Positions 42,101 through 52,573 of a DNA stretch of 64,000 bases are shown here, one piece after another. This stretch comes from Strigamia acuminata. Taxonomy: Eukaryota; Arthropoda; Chilopoda; Geophilomorpha; Linotaeniidae. The notes under the pieces were generated by a model. It did not search any database. It was not told the DNA's origin and was given only the letters and a program-made list of their open reading frames with translations. The DNA lies in contig OX442315.1 in NCBI GenBank assembly GCA_949358305.1, positions 7,280,427-7,344,426 on the forward strand, given 5' to 3'. Each line of letters begins with the position of its first letter. The stretch's first letter is position 1. The translations under genes and the position numbers were made by a program.

Positions 42101-45100
42101 TAAATAAAATTAACTTTTGTGAATTGACGAAAGTCACTGCTCGTACAGTATGTTTTTTTTCTTTTGTTGTTGAAAGATTTTAATTAAGGAATTACCGGAT
42201 TTCACTTTGATACACTTTCCGAATACAGTATCTAAATAGGACATGTTCCCAAATATGGGCTGAATAAGTGCTACACCACTTGATAAGTGAGCTTCTGCGG
42301 CAATCTGTAATTAAAAAATTAGTTATTTGGTACAATTCTACAAGTAGATTAAATATTAAAATGTTCTCATTGCAAACACGACTTAAAAATACCTAGGCAA
42401 TTAACATTAAAAATTAAAACCTACATTTACTTTGGCATGCCCGCCCCAACTTTGAGTCAATTTTGACCTTTAAAAGTGTTTTTATTTTTTTCTCCCAAAA
42501 GCAACGGGATTTATTTCTGAAATTTTATTAATTTTCATTAAATATCATGACAAGTAATAAAAAAAACTATTCATTTAAAAATAAAAGAAAAACAATTTTC
42601 ACTAAATTTATTTGCTTCCCAACTGCTTTTGAATTCAATCTCAATTATTTTTGTCGTACTCATTCAACAAATGCCTAATTGGTCACATTTCTTCATAAAA
42701 ATTAAGTAGTCAAAGAATAGAATCACTTTTAATCATTTTAGGAAACAATTTTTTAACTTTGGTCAAAAATGACCCGGGTTGGATCAGTAAGGGATTTTTT
42801 TAGGTTAGTACTGCTAGTGTTAATCTGTTTTGTGTACTTTGTGCAAGTACAATGGTGCCGACTGCCGATTGTAACAAGATCGTGCTAATTGTGACATAAT
42901 AAGTACTGAAGTAAAAATGCGTGCACTATGCTTGCGCAGTTATTTTGACTAGAAGTATTACAGGAAACGGAAATGGAAACTAATGACATCTTTTGATTGG
43001 AATTTAGAATGTCACGATGGAAAAGAATTCCCATCAAGAGATGGCGCTGGAACAGCCCTTCCCTATTCAGACAGTGGAATGCACTAAGTAGCCTGCTAAC
43101 CAGTTGAAATCAAAATAACAATAAAAATTACAAATAGTTCTACTTTGCGGCTGTTACTGCTGTGCCTATTTGTAAAGTATGTTAGTGTCTAGTTACCTGC
43201 GCTGTTTCAAAATTTTCCATATCTCCTGTTGCTTCCCATAAGTAATCAGAGTCATTTGCATATTCAGATGGAAAATCAAGTAGATCTAACAAGTCAACAT
43301 TTTCAGCTCGATTAACATTTAGCTTTTTATGTTGCATCATTTTTTCCTTTTCATCTATTATTGATTCAGGGTAGCTGCACACAACAAAATTTGGAATTTG
43401 GATAAATCTGTCTTGACGAAGTTCTATGGTTGCGTATACAGGATAATCAAAGTAAGTCGTGATTCGAAAGTACATGAAGAAGCAACATGGCAGGAGAGAA
43501 CACAATATGACAAATTTTTCAATTTTTGCAGTAGTCTTAGATTGCGGTGAGACACTTTGGTAACTGCCATTAGTTGTTGCTTTCCACAAATGTTTAGTTT
43601 TTCGCATGACGTGTTCTTCAAAACGACCTTTCTTCTTTCTGTAGTAATTTGCTATTTGATAACCATTTTGAATGTTTAGAGCAATGACTTCAACAATTGC
43701 AATACAAGATATTCCTATATAGAAGCCCATGTAGCCACCAATGTCACACATTAATGAAATAAAGTCGTAACAAAAAAATTCTGTTAATTCAAGTGTCCTA
43801 CTGGATAAGTAATAAAAAAGCATAGTTTTTGTGTACTGACTAGTGTAATAATAGTGAGAAGTAAATGTAACTTTTTCACATTCTCTTGCACAATTGCAGG
43901 TATAATGTGGATTAACTTTCCATCCTACGTCAGTAATTTCTTTGGTGTAATTGCACGATAATTGATTTGCGATGCATTCACTCTTTGGCATTTTAGGCAG
44001 ATATGGTAAACTGAAATTAAATGATTTTCATATTAATAAGAAAGTTAATAAGAAAATTTTTTTCTCATAAGTACTTTAAATTTATCTATTTTTTTAATAC
44101 CAATAATAAAAATTTCTCATTAATTTTTCAAAAATTCTCTTAAAAATGCCAGAGTATTTACTCTTGTCCCCGCATTTTGAGAAGGAAAATAGAAAACAAC
44201 AAGCAAAGAACATACCGGCATGTAAAATTTCGTTGATTAATTTCTTGTAAGTAACACTCCGCATGACATTTTTCCATAGTAGATATGTCCACACAAGGAA
44301 ACAATTTTCTATTCACAAATGTGTACTATAAACAAAAGTTATGTGATGGTTTTACAATAAATTTTTGATATGTCCAATTTATTCGTTCTAAAATGCATTC
44401 TAAAATATATACCTTTCTCCCAATAAAATTGACTTATTTACTACATTAAATAATGCATTTCATAATTCATTTTACAAAATTTGTTATGAAATAATACATT
44501 GTATTACAATGTGTTAGAAAATGCATTTTCTGGTGTATTGTGTAACTTGTTGCATTTCAAAATACTGTACATTATAATACACTGCAATATAATTGCAATA
44601 TATTTTTGATCATATGGTTCAAAATGCCAATTGGCAGGTAAATATTTTATGCATACAAGATGAGGAAATGGGTGCAGAAAAATTAGGTTTGCTTAAAATG
44701 CAATTTTAGTTTCAGAATAATAATAATAATAATATTTCAATTTTTGTTGATTAGCCTAAATCTTCTAATTGTGCGCCCATGTGCTATTTGCACAAAGTTA
44801 TTTTCCCCCGGTCGCAATTCAAAGCCCACACAATAATAAAGGCCCACAAACTATTCAATTTTTTATCAAAACTTAAATTTTTTGTTTAAAAATTGAAATA
44901 TTTCATTAAAAAAATCGAATATTTTTTAGAAAAATCAAATATGGAATATCAGAAAATGGAAAATATTATCAAATATTAGAAAATATTATCAAATATTAGA
45001 AAATATTATCAAATATTAGAAAATATTATCAAATATTAGAAAATATTATCAAATATTAGAAAATATTATCAAATATTAGAAAATATTATCAAATATTAGA

Positions 45101-48100
45101 AAATATTATCAAATATTAGAAAATATTATCAAATATTAGAAAATATTATCAAATATTAGAAAATATTATCAAATATTAGAAAATATTATCAAATATTAGA
45201 AAATATTATCAAATATTAGAAAATATTATCAAATATTAGAAAATATTATCAAATATTATCAAATATTATCAAATATTAGAAAATATTATCAAATATTAGA
45301 AAATATTATCAAATATTAGAAAATATTATCAAATATTATCAAATATTATCAAATATTATCAAATATTATCAAATATTATCAAATATTATCAAATATTATC
45401 AAATATTATCAAATATTATCAAATATTAGAAAATATTATCAAATATTAGAAAATATTATCAAATATTAGAAAATATTATCAAATATTAGAAAATATTATC
45501 AAATATTAGAAAATATTATCAAATATTAGAAAATATTATCAAATATTAGAAAATATTATCAAAAAATGAAAAATAATACCAAAAAATGAAAAATAATACC
45601 AAAAAATGGAATATATTATAAAAAAATCGAATGAAACCTCAAATAATCGACTATTTTATGTTAAAAAAATGATCTTCTAATTGTACACTTATGCGCAATT
45701 AGAGGTCCATGCGATATTTACAAAATTTTCTTTACCCCCCTCCCTCCCCAGCATAATTAAAGGTCCTTGTGGAATTAGAGGTTCGAGTACAATTAGAGGA
45801 TATACGGTACAGCCGCTTACTTTTTTCGCAGTAAATGCGAATATATTCTCTTTATGCATTTCTGCATAATGATAATCTGATGCTGGCACTATAGAAACAG
45901 TTGGATTGTATGCTTTTGAATAAATCTTTATCTGTAATGGTAATGACAAGAATATGCTGTGCATAAATTAGTTAATTAAAATAGCAACATGGTTGATAGA
46001 AAGGTGGAAAATTAGCATTTGGTAGAAGAAATCATTTAATATTAGTGAGTTTGCGGTTGCCAATTGTTCCTTATAATTATGAGTTACAAGCTCATAATTA
46101 ACAAGTAAACCAAAAAACTACGTTTTTGAAAAAGGCTTTTATGCTGTATCCCTGCGAAATTTGAATCCATACTAAAAATTTGCCAAATGACAAATCGTTT
46201 TTTAGCAAATAAAAAAAAATGTAGCTCAGATCAAAAAGTTATCAGCACCATTTGAAAGAGCGGCAAATTCTGCACAGGAAACATATTTTTAATTTTTTAA
46301 ACCATTCATTTTTCATATTTTTTGTTTTTATGGTCAAATTCAAATTTCTTACTAAATTGACCATGCGGTCGCCGGCTACGATCGTAAAAAAACGTATTTT
46401 CTTTTTACGAAATCGAAAAAAGAAACATAACTTACAGGCTTGTGTGGAATTGTATCCTTGTCAAAATGAGCGTGATTTCAGGATTTTTGAATCCTTTTTT
46501 AGTGCCGAAAACATCAAAATTCGTATCGGGCGAACATTTTGGCATCCATTAAAAAACACGGGTTCCGCCAGGTGGCGCTTCGGTATGTTTACAGTTTGCC
46601 GTAAATCAGAATTTTAATTCGTATTTCCAGTCCACAGCGCTGAAAAATGAGTCTTTTTTTTTCTTTCTTTTTTTCATAATGTGTGGAATGACCTGTTCTA
46701 GGACGCTACAAAGCCCAAATTTTAATTTTTTTTATGCTGAATTGATTTTTGGAAAAAACACCCAAATTTAGACAAACCGGAAGTTGAAACACACACACAA
46801 ATGTTCAAGTCAAGTTAAATAAAAGCCTTTAAAAATGAACTTATAACATAACGTAACTCCTCGACTTTTACACTATTTTGTAAAATTAGGGAGCCAATCA
46901 GATCGCTTAACACTATTTGAAGCTCCTCCCACTATTGCAAATGGCGCTGATGGTGCTAATGGAAATTCAAAATGGCTGCCTGACCTGTTTCAACATTCAG
47001 CCTCAATCACAATTTCTTTCTGCCATCGAAGGATAGAAACAACTAAAATCATTCCAGGTAAGCAAATAAATAAACTGGAAGACAATTTCATGTCTGAAAA
47101 CTGTCTAATTAGTAAAACCACAGATTTTTATTTTCTTTTGCATAGGGATTTGTTCTACCATTACATGGTATTTATAAGTATAATTTATAAAATATATTTA
47201 TTGTACCGCAAGTGCCTATTTCAAGAAGGAATTATAATTATAATTATGAGCTTGTAACTCATAATTATAAGGAACAATTGGCAACTGCAAACTCACTAAT
47301 ATACGAGTGATCTACACTATTTTCCATGTTTATACTATTGCAAGGATTTGTTTACTTTCCTATAGCTGGGAGCCAACCAATTGCGGGAAAGCCTTATGCA
47401 TACTGAACTTACTCCGTGGAACAGAAATCCTGGATAAACTTTTCCTTTTTCTTTCATTTGTATTTGTGATTCAGGACCAAGTGGTAATTTTTCATCTGAA
47501 AGGGATAATCAGTTTTACTAATAAGTATTAACACAAAAAGTATTTGCAAATAAAATTTTAATAAAAAAATTACTATTTGTCAATTCAGTTGCTATGGCAA
47601 AGGCTGTGTATATCTCTCGGGTTTTGAACTTATTAGAATAGTATTTTGTTCCCTGCAGAAAGAATTGGGTTTGATGATTTTTGTGATCGCACTCAATTTC
47701 TATTTTGGCTTGTTTGCTTACTCGCTTAAAAGTTATGTCTTTTATCATTTTTGTAAAATTATACTTATCCATTACTGCTGTGAGTGGAGTTGAGTTGTCC
47801 AAGTAAAAGTACAAGTTATTTTTGCATGCTAAAGAAGAAAAAAAGAATATTAAATTATTTACAGTTTGATTTTGAATCATGTGTCAGTCATTTTTAGTCA
47901 TCAAAAATGTTACAACAAATTTGAGTGTACTCACTTTGATATTGTTCTGCGTTTAAGCCATACCGTAAACCCGCCAACTCAAATGCGCCATTTTGTATTG
48001 AATTAGTTCAAGTTACGGTCACCAGTGTGAACTGACTGAACAAATGTTATGGTTATGATTATGTTATAGGCGCACTGAGGAGAGTGCTGCAGTATGTCAA

Positions 48101-49609
48101 GGGAACAAAGGGATACGAAGTTTTGTTTGATCGAGTGTGCAAGCCACTTAAACTAAAGTCTGATGCAAGTTGGAGTGTGGGGCTATGGGCGAGATCATAC
48201 ACTGGATTTATTGTGACATAGAGTGAGGGGAAAAACTAAGTTAACAAACGCATCATGTCGATTCTTATGGCTGTATCTCGGAAAAAAAGAGAGGAAAATT
48301 TATGAAATTTTAACTGGAGACTCATACAACATCCTACTTTATTCACCTAAAATTTTATCAACACCTGTCCATCAGTTTCTGATAAAAAAATTCTTTTGTG
48401 AAGTGACATAAAAAAATTAGAAGCAAAAAGTAAGTTAACATACCCAGTACCCATTACCCACAAACAATTAGCCATTCCCATTATAAAATATGCGGCAAAT
48501 ATTAAAATTTATCCATAAACACATGTGTAGTCACTCATACTCTTCAGTAAAACATCCAAACCACAAGCAATGCCATTGTGGACCCTGAGCAATTGCCTTG
48601 ACTTTATGCTTAGAATCATTTTTCTGCTGAAATATCTATGTCAAAGGCAGTTCATCATCTGCAAATGGAAGCATAACAATCCTCTAATACTTTTTTATAA
48701 ATATATTGATCCATGATACCCTTAATTTAATGTTGTGAACTGATATCCATATGGTAAAACCATCTCAATAGTAAAATGGCTTGGGGATGGTTTCCTGCTG
48801 TCCATAAATTACGTAACGCTGGTTTTTCTATTTTTAGATCCCTTCTCCCCCCCTGTAACAAGGTCGTAACAAATCCACAAACCCCGACTAGAATATTACG
48901 TAACAAAACTGACCACCCCCCCCCCCCAAAAAAAAAAAAATTTGATACAAGCTTACAATACAAAATTTAAAATTTTTTACAAAAATTTAAATTTTTTTTA
49001 CAAAAGTTTAAAATTCACAATAATTATAAATTGAAACAATAAAAGTAAAATTTTCAATTTTTGTTACGTAAGAATCCCTCCTCCAGTCGTAACAACCCGT
49101 AAAAAAATTTAAAGCCCCCTCCCCCCCCCCCCTCAAGACGGTAAGTAATTTATGGACAGCCCCATATTTTTTTCTCATCCATTCATAGATTTAAAAAAAA
49201 ATTGGGCACTAGGCGCTAGGCTAACTTAAGGTTCCTAATGGTAAATTTGGTAGTGATCAAATGCTTAGAATCACTTACATTTCATGTGAGAGTTCTTTTT
49301 ATCATATGCCAATCTGTCATCTGTTACACCTGCTACAATCTGAATTGCAGGATAATCATCAATTGCTTGCTCCGTGATCACTGCATCAACTTTTATAGGC
49401 TTGTTTTTGTAGTAAATGGCAACATTTGAACATTGGTAAATGCATAGGGATAATGCAATAATGGTCATTAACACTCGGCTTATGCGATTAGACAAAGTTG
49501 TTTGTGGAAACAATTGGTTGTTCAAGTTTTCTTTTGTTTTGTGCACTTGAAGGAAATCTTTGACAATTTTTTCAACTTTCCTTTTTCTCAATCTTCTTAA
49601 GTGGTCCAT
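38761..49609 (-). CDS. DEG/ENaC tandem-module channel gene, copy 2 (intact)
   Basis: Exons in transcription order: 49279-49609, 47574-47828, 47413-47495, 45821-45931, 44216-44325, 43197-44010, 42196-42304, 41975-42054, 41307-41387 (5' edge uncertain), 39201-39310, 38761-39139. Phases agree at every junction and the sum is about 820 codons without a stop. Module 1 has TM1 in exon 1, the cysteine-rich ectodomain in exons 2-6 and TM2 with GIS in exon 6. Module 2 has TM1 in exon 6, ectodomain in exons 7-11 and TM2 (FGFFLGISALALF) in exon 11. DEG/ENaC proteins normally have two TMs and assemble as trimeric amiloride-type sodium channels. Four TMs in one chain is unusual. Ligand and tissue cannot be inferred. 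Confidence 0.82.
39201..39310 (-). CDS. DEG/ENaC copy 2, exon 10: module 2 cysteine-rich segment
   Basis: 110 bp, phase 0 in and phase 2 out, exactly as exon 5 of module 1. Contains NPCVSLIEFNLCEEKCFE and ends IQCR across the junction. The intron upstream of it begins within 20 bp of satellite S3. Confidence 0.85.
39331..39714. repeat. Satellite S3, 17-bp unit
   Basis: About 22 near-identical copies of GGTACCAAATATGTTTT. The unit contains no stop triplet on either strand, so long ORFs appear in all frames; they are artefacts. Degenerate GGTACCAAT-type sequence continues to about 39770. Confidence 0.97.
39939..40334. mobile_element. MITE family F1, copy 3 (inverted)
   Basis: Inverted ends TACTCTGTCC..GATTGGCTGAG (39939-39985) and CTCAGCCAATC..GGACAGAGTA (40288-40334). 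Next to it, GTATCACTACACCAGTGAAA at 39866 onward is perfectly mirrored at about 39986-40011, so part of a second copy lies in opposite orientation. Confidence 0.7.
40805..41207. mobile_element. piggyBac-like MITE, 403 bp, TTAA duplication
   Basis: CCTTCCCACAGCCATG and CATGGCTATGGGAAGG ends (15 of 16 match) lie between TTAA at 40801-40804 and 41208-41211. The matching place in copy 1 (near 2260) has no insert. A different family from 184-794. Confidence 0.82.
41307..41387 (-). CDS. DEG/ENaC copy 2, exon 9 (candidate)
   Basis: An open frame with CLIHHPDFYLFSLHLVDYKQ ending NLTAK at a GTAAAC donor, phase 0, like exon 4 of module 1, which ends FTAKK. The 5' edge abuts the LTR-like repeat at 41388, so the acceptor is unknown and may have been displaced by it. 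Confidence 0.5.
41388..41787 (+). repeat. LTR-like family A, copy A2
   Basis: TGTGACCGCTTGGCC...TTATTTTACA, followed by TGGTATCCAGT. It occupies the same position relative to exon 9 as A1 in copy 1, so it predates the gene duplication. Confidence 0.55.
41975..42054 (-). CDS. DEG/ENaC copy 2, exon 8
   Basis: 80 bp, phase 1 to 0, TTCAG acceptor and TCG|GTAATT donor. Encodes IKEYHPATALTGKVHFENAK and so on. Equivalent by position and phase to exon 3 of module 1. Confidence 0.78.
42196..42304 (-). CDS. DEG/ENaC copy 2, exon 7
   Basis: 109 bp, phase 0 to 1. Encodes a segment ending LDTVFGKCIKVKS, with the FG.C ectodomain motif. Confidence 0.82.
43197..44010 (-). CDS. DEG/ENaC copy 2, exon 6: joins two channel modules
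   Basis: 814 bp without stops, TTCAG|T acceptor and CAG|GTAACT donor. Order of features: end of the module 1 cysteine-rich domain (HYTCNCARECEKV), TM2 with GIS (MGFYIGISCIAIVEV), a cytoplasmic linker with KKKGRFEEHVMRK and a Ser-rich stretch, module 2 TM1 (FVILCSLLPCCFFMYF), then FIQIPNFVVCSYPES. The length equals copy 1, with amino-acid changes but no frame change, which argues for coding constraint on the fusion. Confidence 0.9.
44216..44325 (-). CDS. DEG/ENaC copy 2, exon 5
   Basis: 110 bp, phase 0 to 2, TTATAG acceptor and CCG|GTATGT donor. Contains FPCVDISTMEKCHAECYLQE. Confidence 0.83.
44950..45560. repeat. Satellite S2, 20-bp unit
   Basis: About 30 units of AAATATTAGAAAATATTATC with stretches reduced to the 10-mer AAATATTATC. 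It sits in intron 4 of copy 2, the intron that holds satellite S1 in copy 1. The left flank contains decayed S1-like sequence. Confidence 0.95.
45821..45931 (-). CDS. DEG/ENaC copy 2, exon 4
   Basis: 111 bp, phase 0 both sides, encoding IKIYSKAYNPTVSIVPASDY and ending FAFTAKK at GTAAGC. Confidence 0.82.
46043..47298. mobile_element. Non-autonomous DNA transposon, 1256 bp, 60-bp TIRs
   Basis: TAGTGAGTTTGCGGTTGCCA and the following 40 bp are repeated inversely at the right with about one mismatch in 60. ATAT flanks both ends. The tips carry a TTATGAGTTACAAGCTCATAA palindrome. Copy 1 lacks it (near 24180). The interior has no recognisable transposase. Superfamily unknown. Confidence 0.75.
47413..47495 (-). 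CDS. DEG/ENaC copy 2, exon 3
   Basis: 83 bp, phase 1 to 0, TTTCAG acceptor and GGA|GTAAGT donor, encoding EKLPLGPESQIQMKE and so on. Confidence 0.8.
47574..47828 (-). CDS. DEG/ENaC copy 2, exon 2
   Basis: 255 bp, phase 1 both sides, fully open. Contains CKNNLYFYLDNST and ends EIYTAFAIATELTN. Confidence 0.84.
48068..48221 (+). pseudogene. Copia RNase H fragment
   Basis: Reads ALRRVLQYVKGTKGYEVLFD and SDASWSVG, aligning with the E2 RNase H start (ALRRVLKYISGTTRYGVFYD). No LTR or other pol sequence is nearby. Confidence 0.85.
48222..48780 (-). pseudogene. Tc1-like transposase relic
   Basis: Minus-strand fragments GIMDQYIYKKVLED and, in a shifted frame, MLPFADDELPLT then IFQQKNDSKHKVK resemble the Tc1 G-x-M-x-x-x-x-Y...L-P and F-Q-Q-D-N-D-P-K-H region. 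The catalytic Asp of QQDN is Lys. There are stops and at least one frameshift. Confidence 0.7.
48797..49160. mobile_element. MITE with GCTGTCCATAAATTACGT ends
   Basis: Inverted termini GCTGTCCATAAATTACGTAA and TTAC..TAATTTATGGACAGC enclose about 364 bp with poly-C and poly-A tracts. No coding content. Confidence 0.7.
49279..49609 (-). CDS. DEG/ENaC copy 2, exon 1: N-terminus and TM1
   Basis: 331 bp from the ATG giving MDHLRRLRKRKVEKI, ending AAAT|GTAAGT. TM1 is VLMTIIALSLCIYQC. The frame is open further upstream to 49720, including a 21-bp tandem duplication; I chose the internal ATG because both copies conserve it and sequence upstream varies. No signal peptide is expected for this family. 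Confidence 0.82.
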
Positions 49610-49954
49610 GATTGACACCAGTTTGCAACAATGCGTGCGTCTAATCTTAATGATCTTGGATATCTGCTGTGAATACACGCAAGATTGAACTGAATTCACG
49701 CAAGATTGAACTGAATTCAACCAATTTGCACATATACGTGTTTACACTTTCTAGTTTTTCTTACCTTATCTTGTTGTGTGGCAAAAGGTCAGCAACAGAA
49801 CGTATCAAGGCAAAATGACAACTGCACGTTTAAATGTGTTGGGTTTTTCTCACTGTGTTACTGCGGTGATATGTATCGATTGGGAACATTTGTGGCAAAT
49901 ATATGCTCATTGTGATTATATTTTTTTTTTGATTTTACTTAGATTTTATTACTT

Positions 49955-50289
49955 TTGTATTCATTTTATATCTTTAGTAGGACTTACAGTGCGTGTTGCC
50001 AGTTGTTTGCTTTGCTGCATCAATTTCTTCAAATTTAAGTGCTTTTACTACAAACCCGACTCATGTTTACTCTAACAAATCAGTCAATTAAAGTATGTTT
50101 ACTTATCAATCCATTACCGTACCTTTATATTCATTTCATATCTTTAGTAGGACTTACAGTGCGTGTTGCTAGTTGTTTGCTTTACTGCATCAATTGCTTC
50201 AATTTTAAGTGCTTTTACTACAAACACGACTCGTGTTTACTTTAACAAATCAGTCAATTGAAATATGTTTACTTATCAATCCATTACCG
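49955..50289. repeat. Tandem duplication of about 168 bp
   Basis: The segment with AGGACTTACAGTGCGTGTTG at 49980 recurs at about 50150. Copy 1 has a single version near 27945-28105. Confidence 0.8.
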
Positions 50290-50589
50290 ACTTAATTTAC
50301 TTTTGCGAAAATTCTAGTTTACTTAATAGATTGCTCTTTTCGAAACATATAAAAAATTCAATTCATGCAAGTTATGCGCAGTTATTTTGAAACTTACAGT
50401 GGCAGCCATGCTTGTTTTTTGTATCACATGGTGTTCTACGGCCAACTAACCAACCAAACTATTCAATATAACGAAAAATTCTTTATGAAACGGTTTCATT
50501 ATAACGAGGTTTGACTGTATTACTTATTTTTGTAACTGCTTTTATAAAGCTTAATTAAAATTGTAGTTACTGTTTTTTTTAAAAAATAA

Positions 50590-50888
50590 GTAAAACAAAT
50601 GAGCAAATTAAAATTTTTTCTTCTTATGAAAATAAAATAATTTAGACATTAAAAAGACAGTGGTTTTTTCTTTTACTTGCATAATAATGCTAATTTGAAT
50701 ACATTTATTTAAGAAATGCAGTACTTTTGCAGTAGAAATTTAATTTTTGCTACAATGGCTGGCTTTATTTCAGCTGATTTGTTTTCATTTTAAGACGAAA
50801 ACATTTAACTTAAGGTGACTAAGGTAAGTTGGATAGTACTAATTTGATGGTGCTCTACAACTTTGCAGTTGAAAATTATGCTCTAATC
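50590..50888. mobile_element. mariner-like M2, left part of an interrupted copy
   Basis: It resembles the interior of 25682-26216 and resumes at 57154 after the hAT-like insertion (CTGATTGGTTTAAAAGTTTA). The terminus is not clear. Confidence 0.5.
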
Positions 50889-50994
50889 CAGCGGTCGGCA
50901 ACTGGCGGACCGCAGAAGGTCAGATCTTGGACCGCAGAAGGTCAGATCTTGGACCGCGGTGACATTTTAGCGACGTTTTTCCCTCGGTTTCTAC

Positions 50995-51255
50995 TGTTGG
51001 CTTTTGTTCTCCGAGATTTGTGATATGCAATTGATTATTGATGTTACACATGTTTGATTTGTAATTATTTATGATTTTATAGTTTATTATCATGTAAACA
51101 TTGATGTATCAATTGGATTACCGTAGTTGGAGTTGTTTTTTAACTGCTTAGCAACTGTTGTTTTTACTTGTTCTCATGCTTGCATGAGATGATTAAATCT
51201 TGTTCTTTTACTCACTTTTGGCCTGGAATTTGTTCATCAATCCATACTTTCAACA
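50995..51255 (+). repeat. E3 5' LTR
   Basis: 261 bp, matching 56670-56930. Confidence 0.93.
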
Positions 51256-51269
51256 TGGTAGCAGAGGAT

Positions 51270-52573
51270 TAGAGTTCATTCCATCACTGTGAGTTGTTCA
51301 TGTTGAATTTTGGCCAAGTTTTTGTCAAAATTCCATGAATTTTCGTTCATCTTATTCTGCTGATCGATTACTCGCTCCTGGCAAAATGGCCGACCTCGTT
51401 TCTTCATGCCTGCTCACCCGACGATTTTGATGCTTTTTCTGCAATTTGCAACGGATTTGAACGCTGCAAATTTTCGTGGGTACTGTCCTGAGCTTGTAGA
51501 AGGATCGTGGGTACTTTTCCTGATGGATTTCCGTGAATTTTCGCCGATGATCGCCGCAGATTCGCCCGATCGCGATGCACCAAATTCCGAGTGATTTTCG
51601 CCGACGATTTTCGCGTATTTCATCGAGTTTTTGACTGTGCCATCCAGTATCTGCTTGTGTTTAGCAGTGTACGTGTTATACACACGATTGTGAGTACTTT
51701 TCATCATGTTTTCCACGTTTTTCGGGCCGATTTTCGTTGTTTTTGCGCCATATACCCGTGCGCTTCACGAGGATCTTCTCGCCGAATTTTAACGTGCTTT
51801 TCATCGAATTTAGTGCTTTTTCGTCGATACTGTGTTGTGCCAGGGATTACTGGATTATTCCACTTGTTTCTACAAGTGTTGTGAGTACTTTGGGATTTGT
51901 TTCAAATTTTTTTTGTGTCCGTTACGTCGATTACGAACACGAGAGCAGCAGACGCATTTTGTGACTGTTTTTTCAAGATTTTCGTCGATTTTCGAAGATC
52001 TTTGAAGATTTTAAACATTGAATTGAATTCTCATGTACTTTTTCGTGTTTATTTTTGCAGATTTCGTCAGGTTACGTCGATTTTTGCGTGGATTTCCGTG
52101 TGAAATCAGACACGAAGTGGCAGAAGTTTGCCAACCAATTTGCAGAGATTTTCAAGAAGTTTTGATCGAGTTTTCCAAGAGATTCTACCAGATTCTCCTC
52201 ATTTTTTTTTTTTCAAGAAACTTTGTTAAATATTAAGTTTCGTGAAACTTTGTTTAAGATTAAGATTTTTGGTGGGGACCTGGTGTAGGATCCTGGATTT
52301 GTATTTGTTAGTGGATTTAATTGCCCTAACAGATACAAATCTTTGCCTCGGTCATTGCACTTTGACCGTTGTATTAATTTGCCGTGCCCGACAGTGGAGT
52401 ATCCGGGGGCCATAGGGCCATTATTTCCCGACAACTCCTAAACGGCCACTGTTTAGTTGGGTTGGCTAGCAACCTGAATAGCCCAATTCTGGTTTTCCGC
52501 CTCGAACAACGATACCGCGCGTTCTCCTGTCACCTCGACCAAACTTTTCGCAGAACCGCTCACTTATATCGTC
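51270..52573 (+). other. E3 untranslated leader
   Basis: 1.3 kb between primer site and the gag ATG, rich in TTTTCG-type sequence with no convincing ORF. Unusually long for a copia element of this size. Confidence 0.6.

Noticed and set aside
48776-48970. Plus ORF MAWGWFPAVHKLRN
   Set aside because: Looks faintly transposase-like but spans the end of a MITE and poly-C/poly-A tracts; the true Tc1-like relic is on the other strand.
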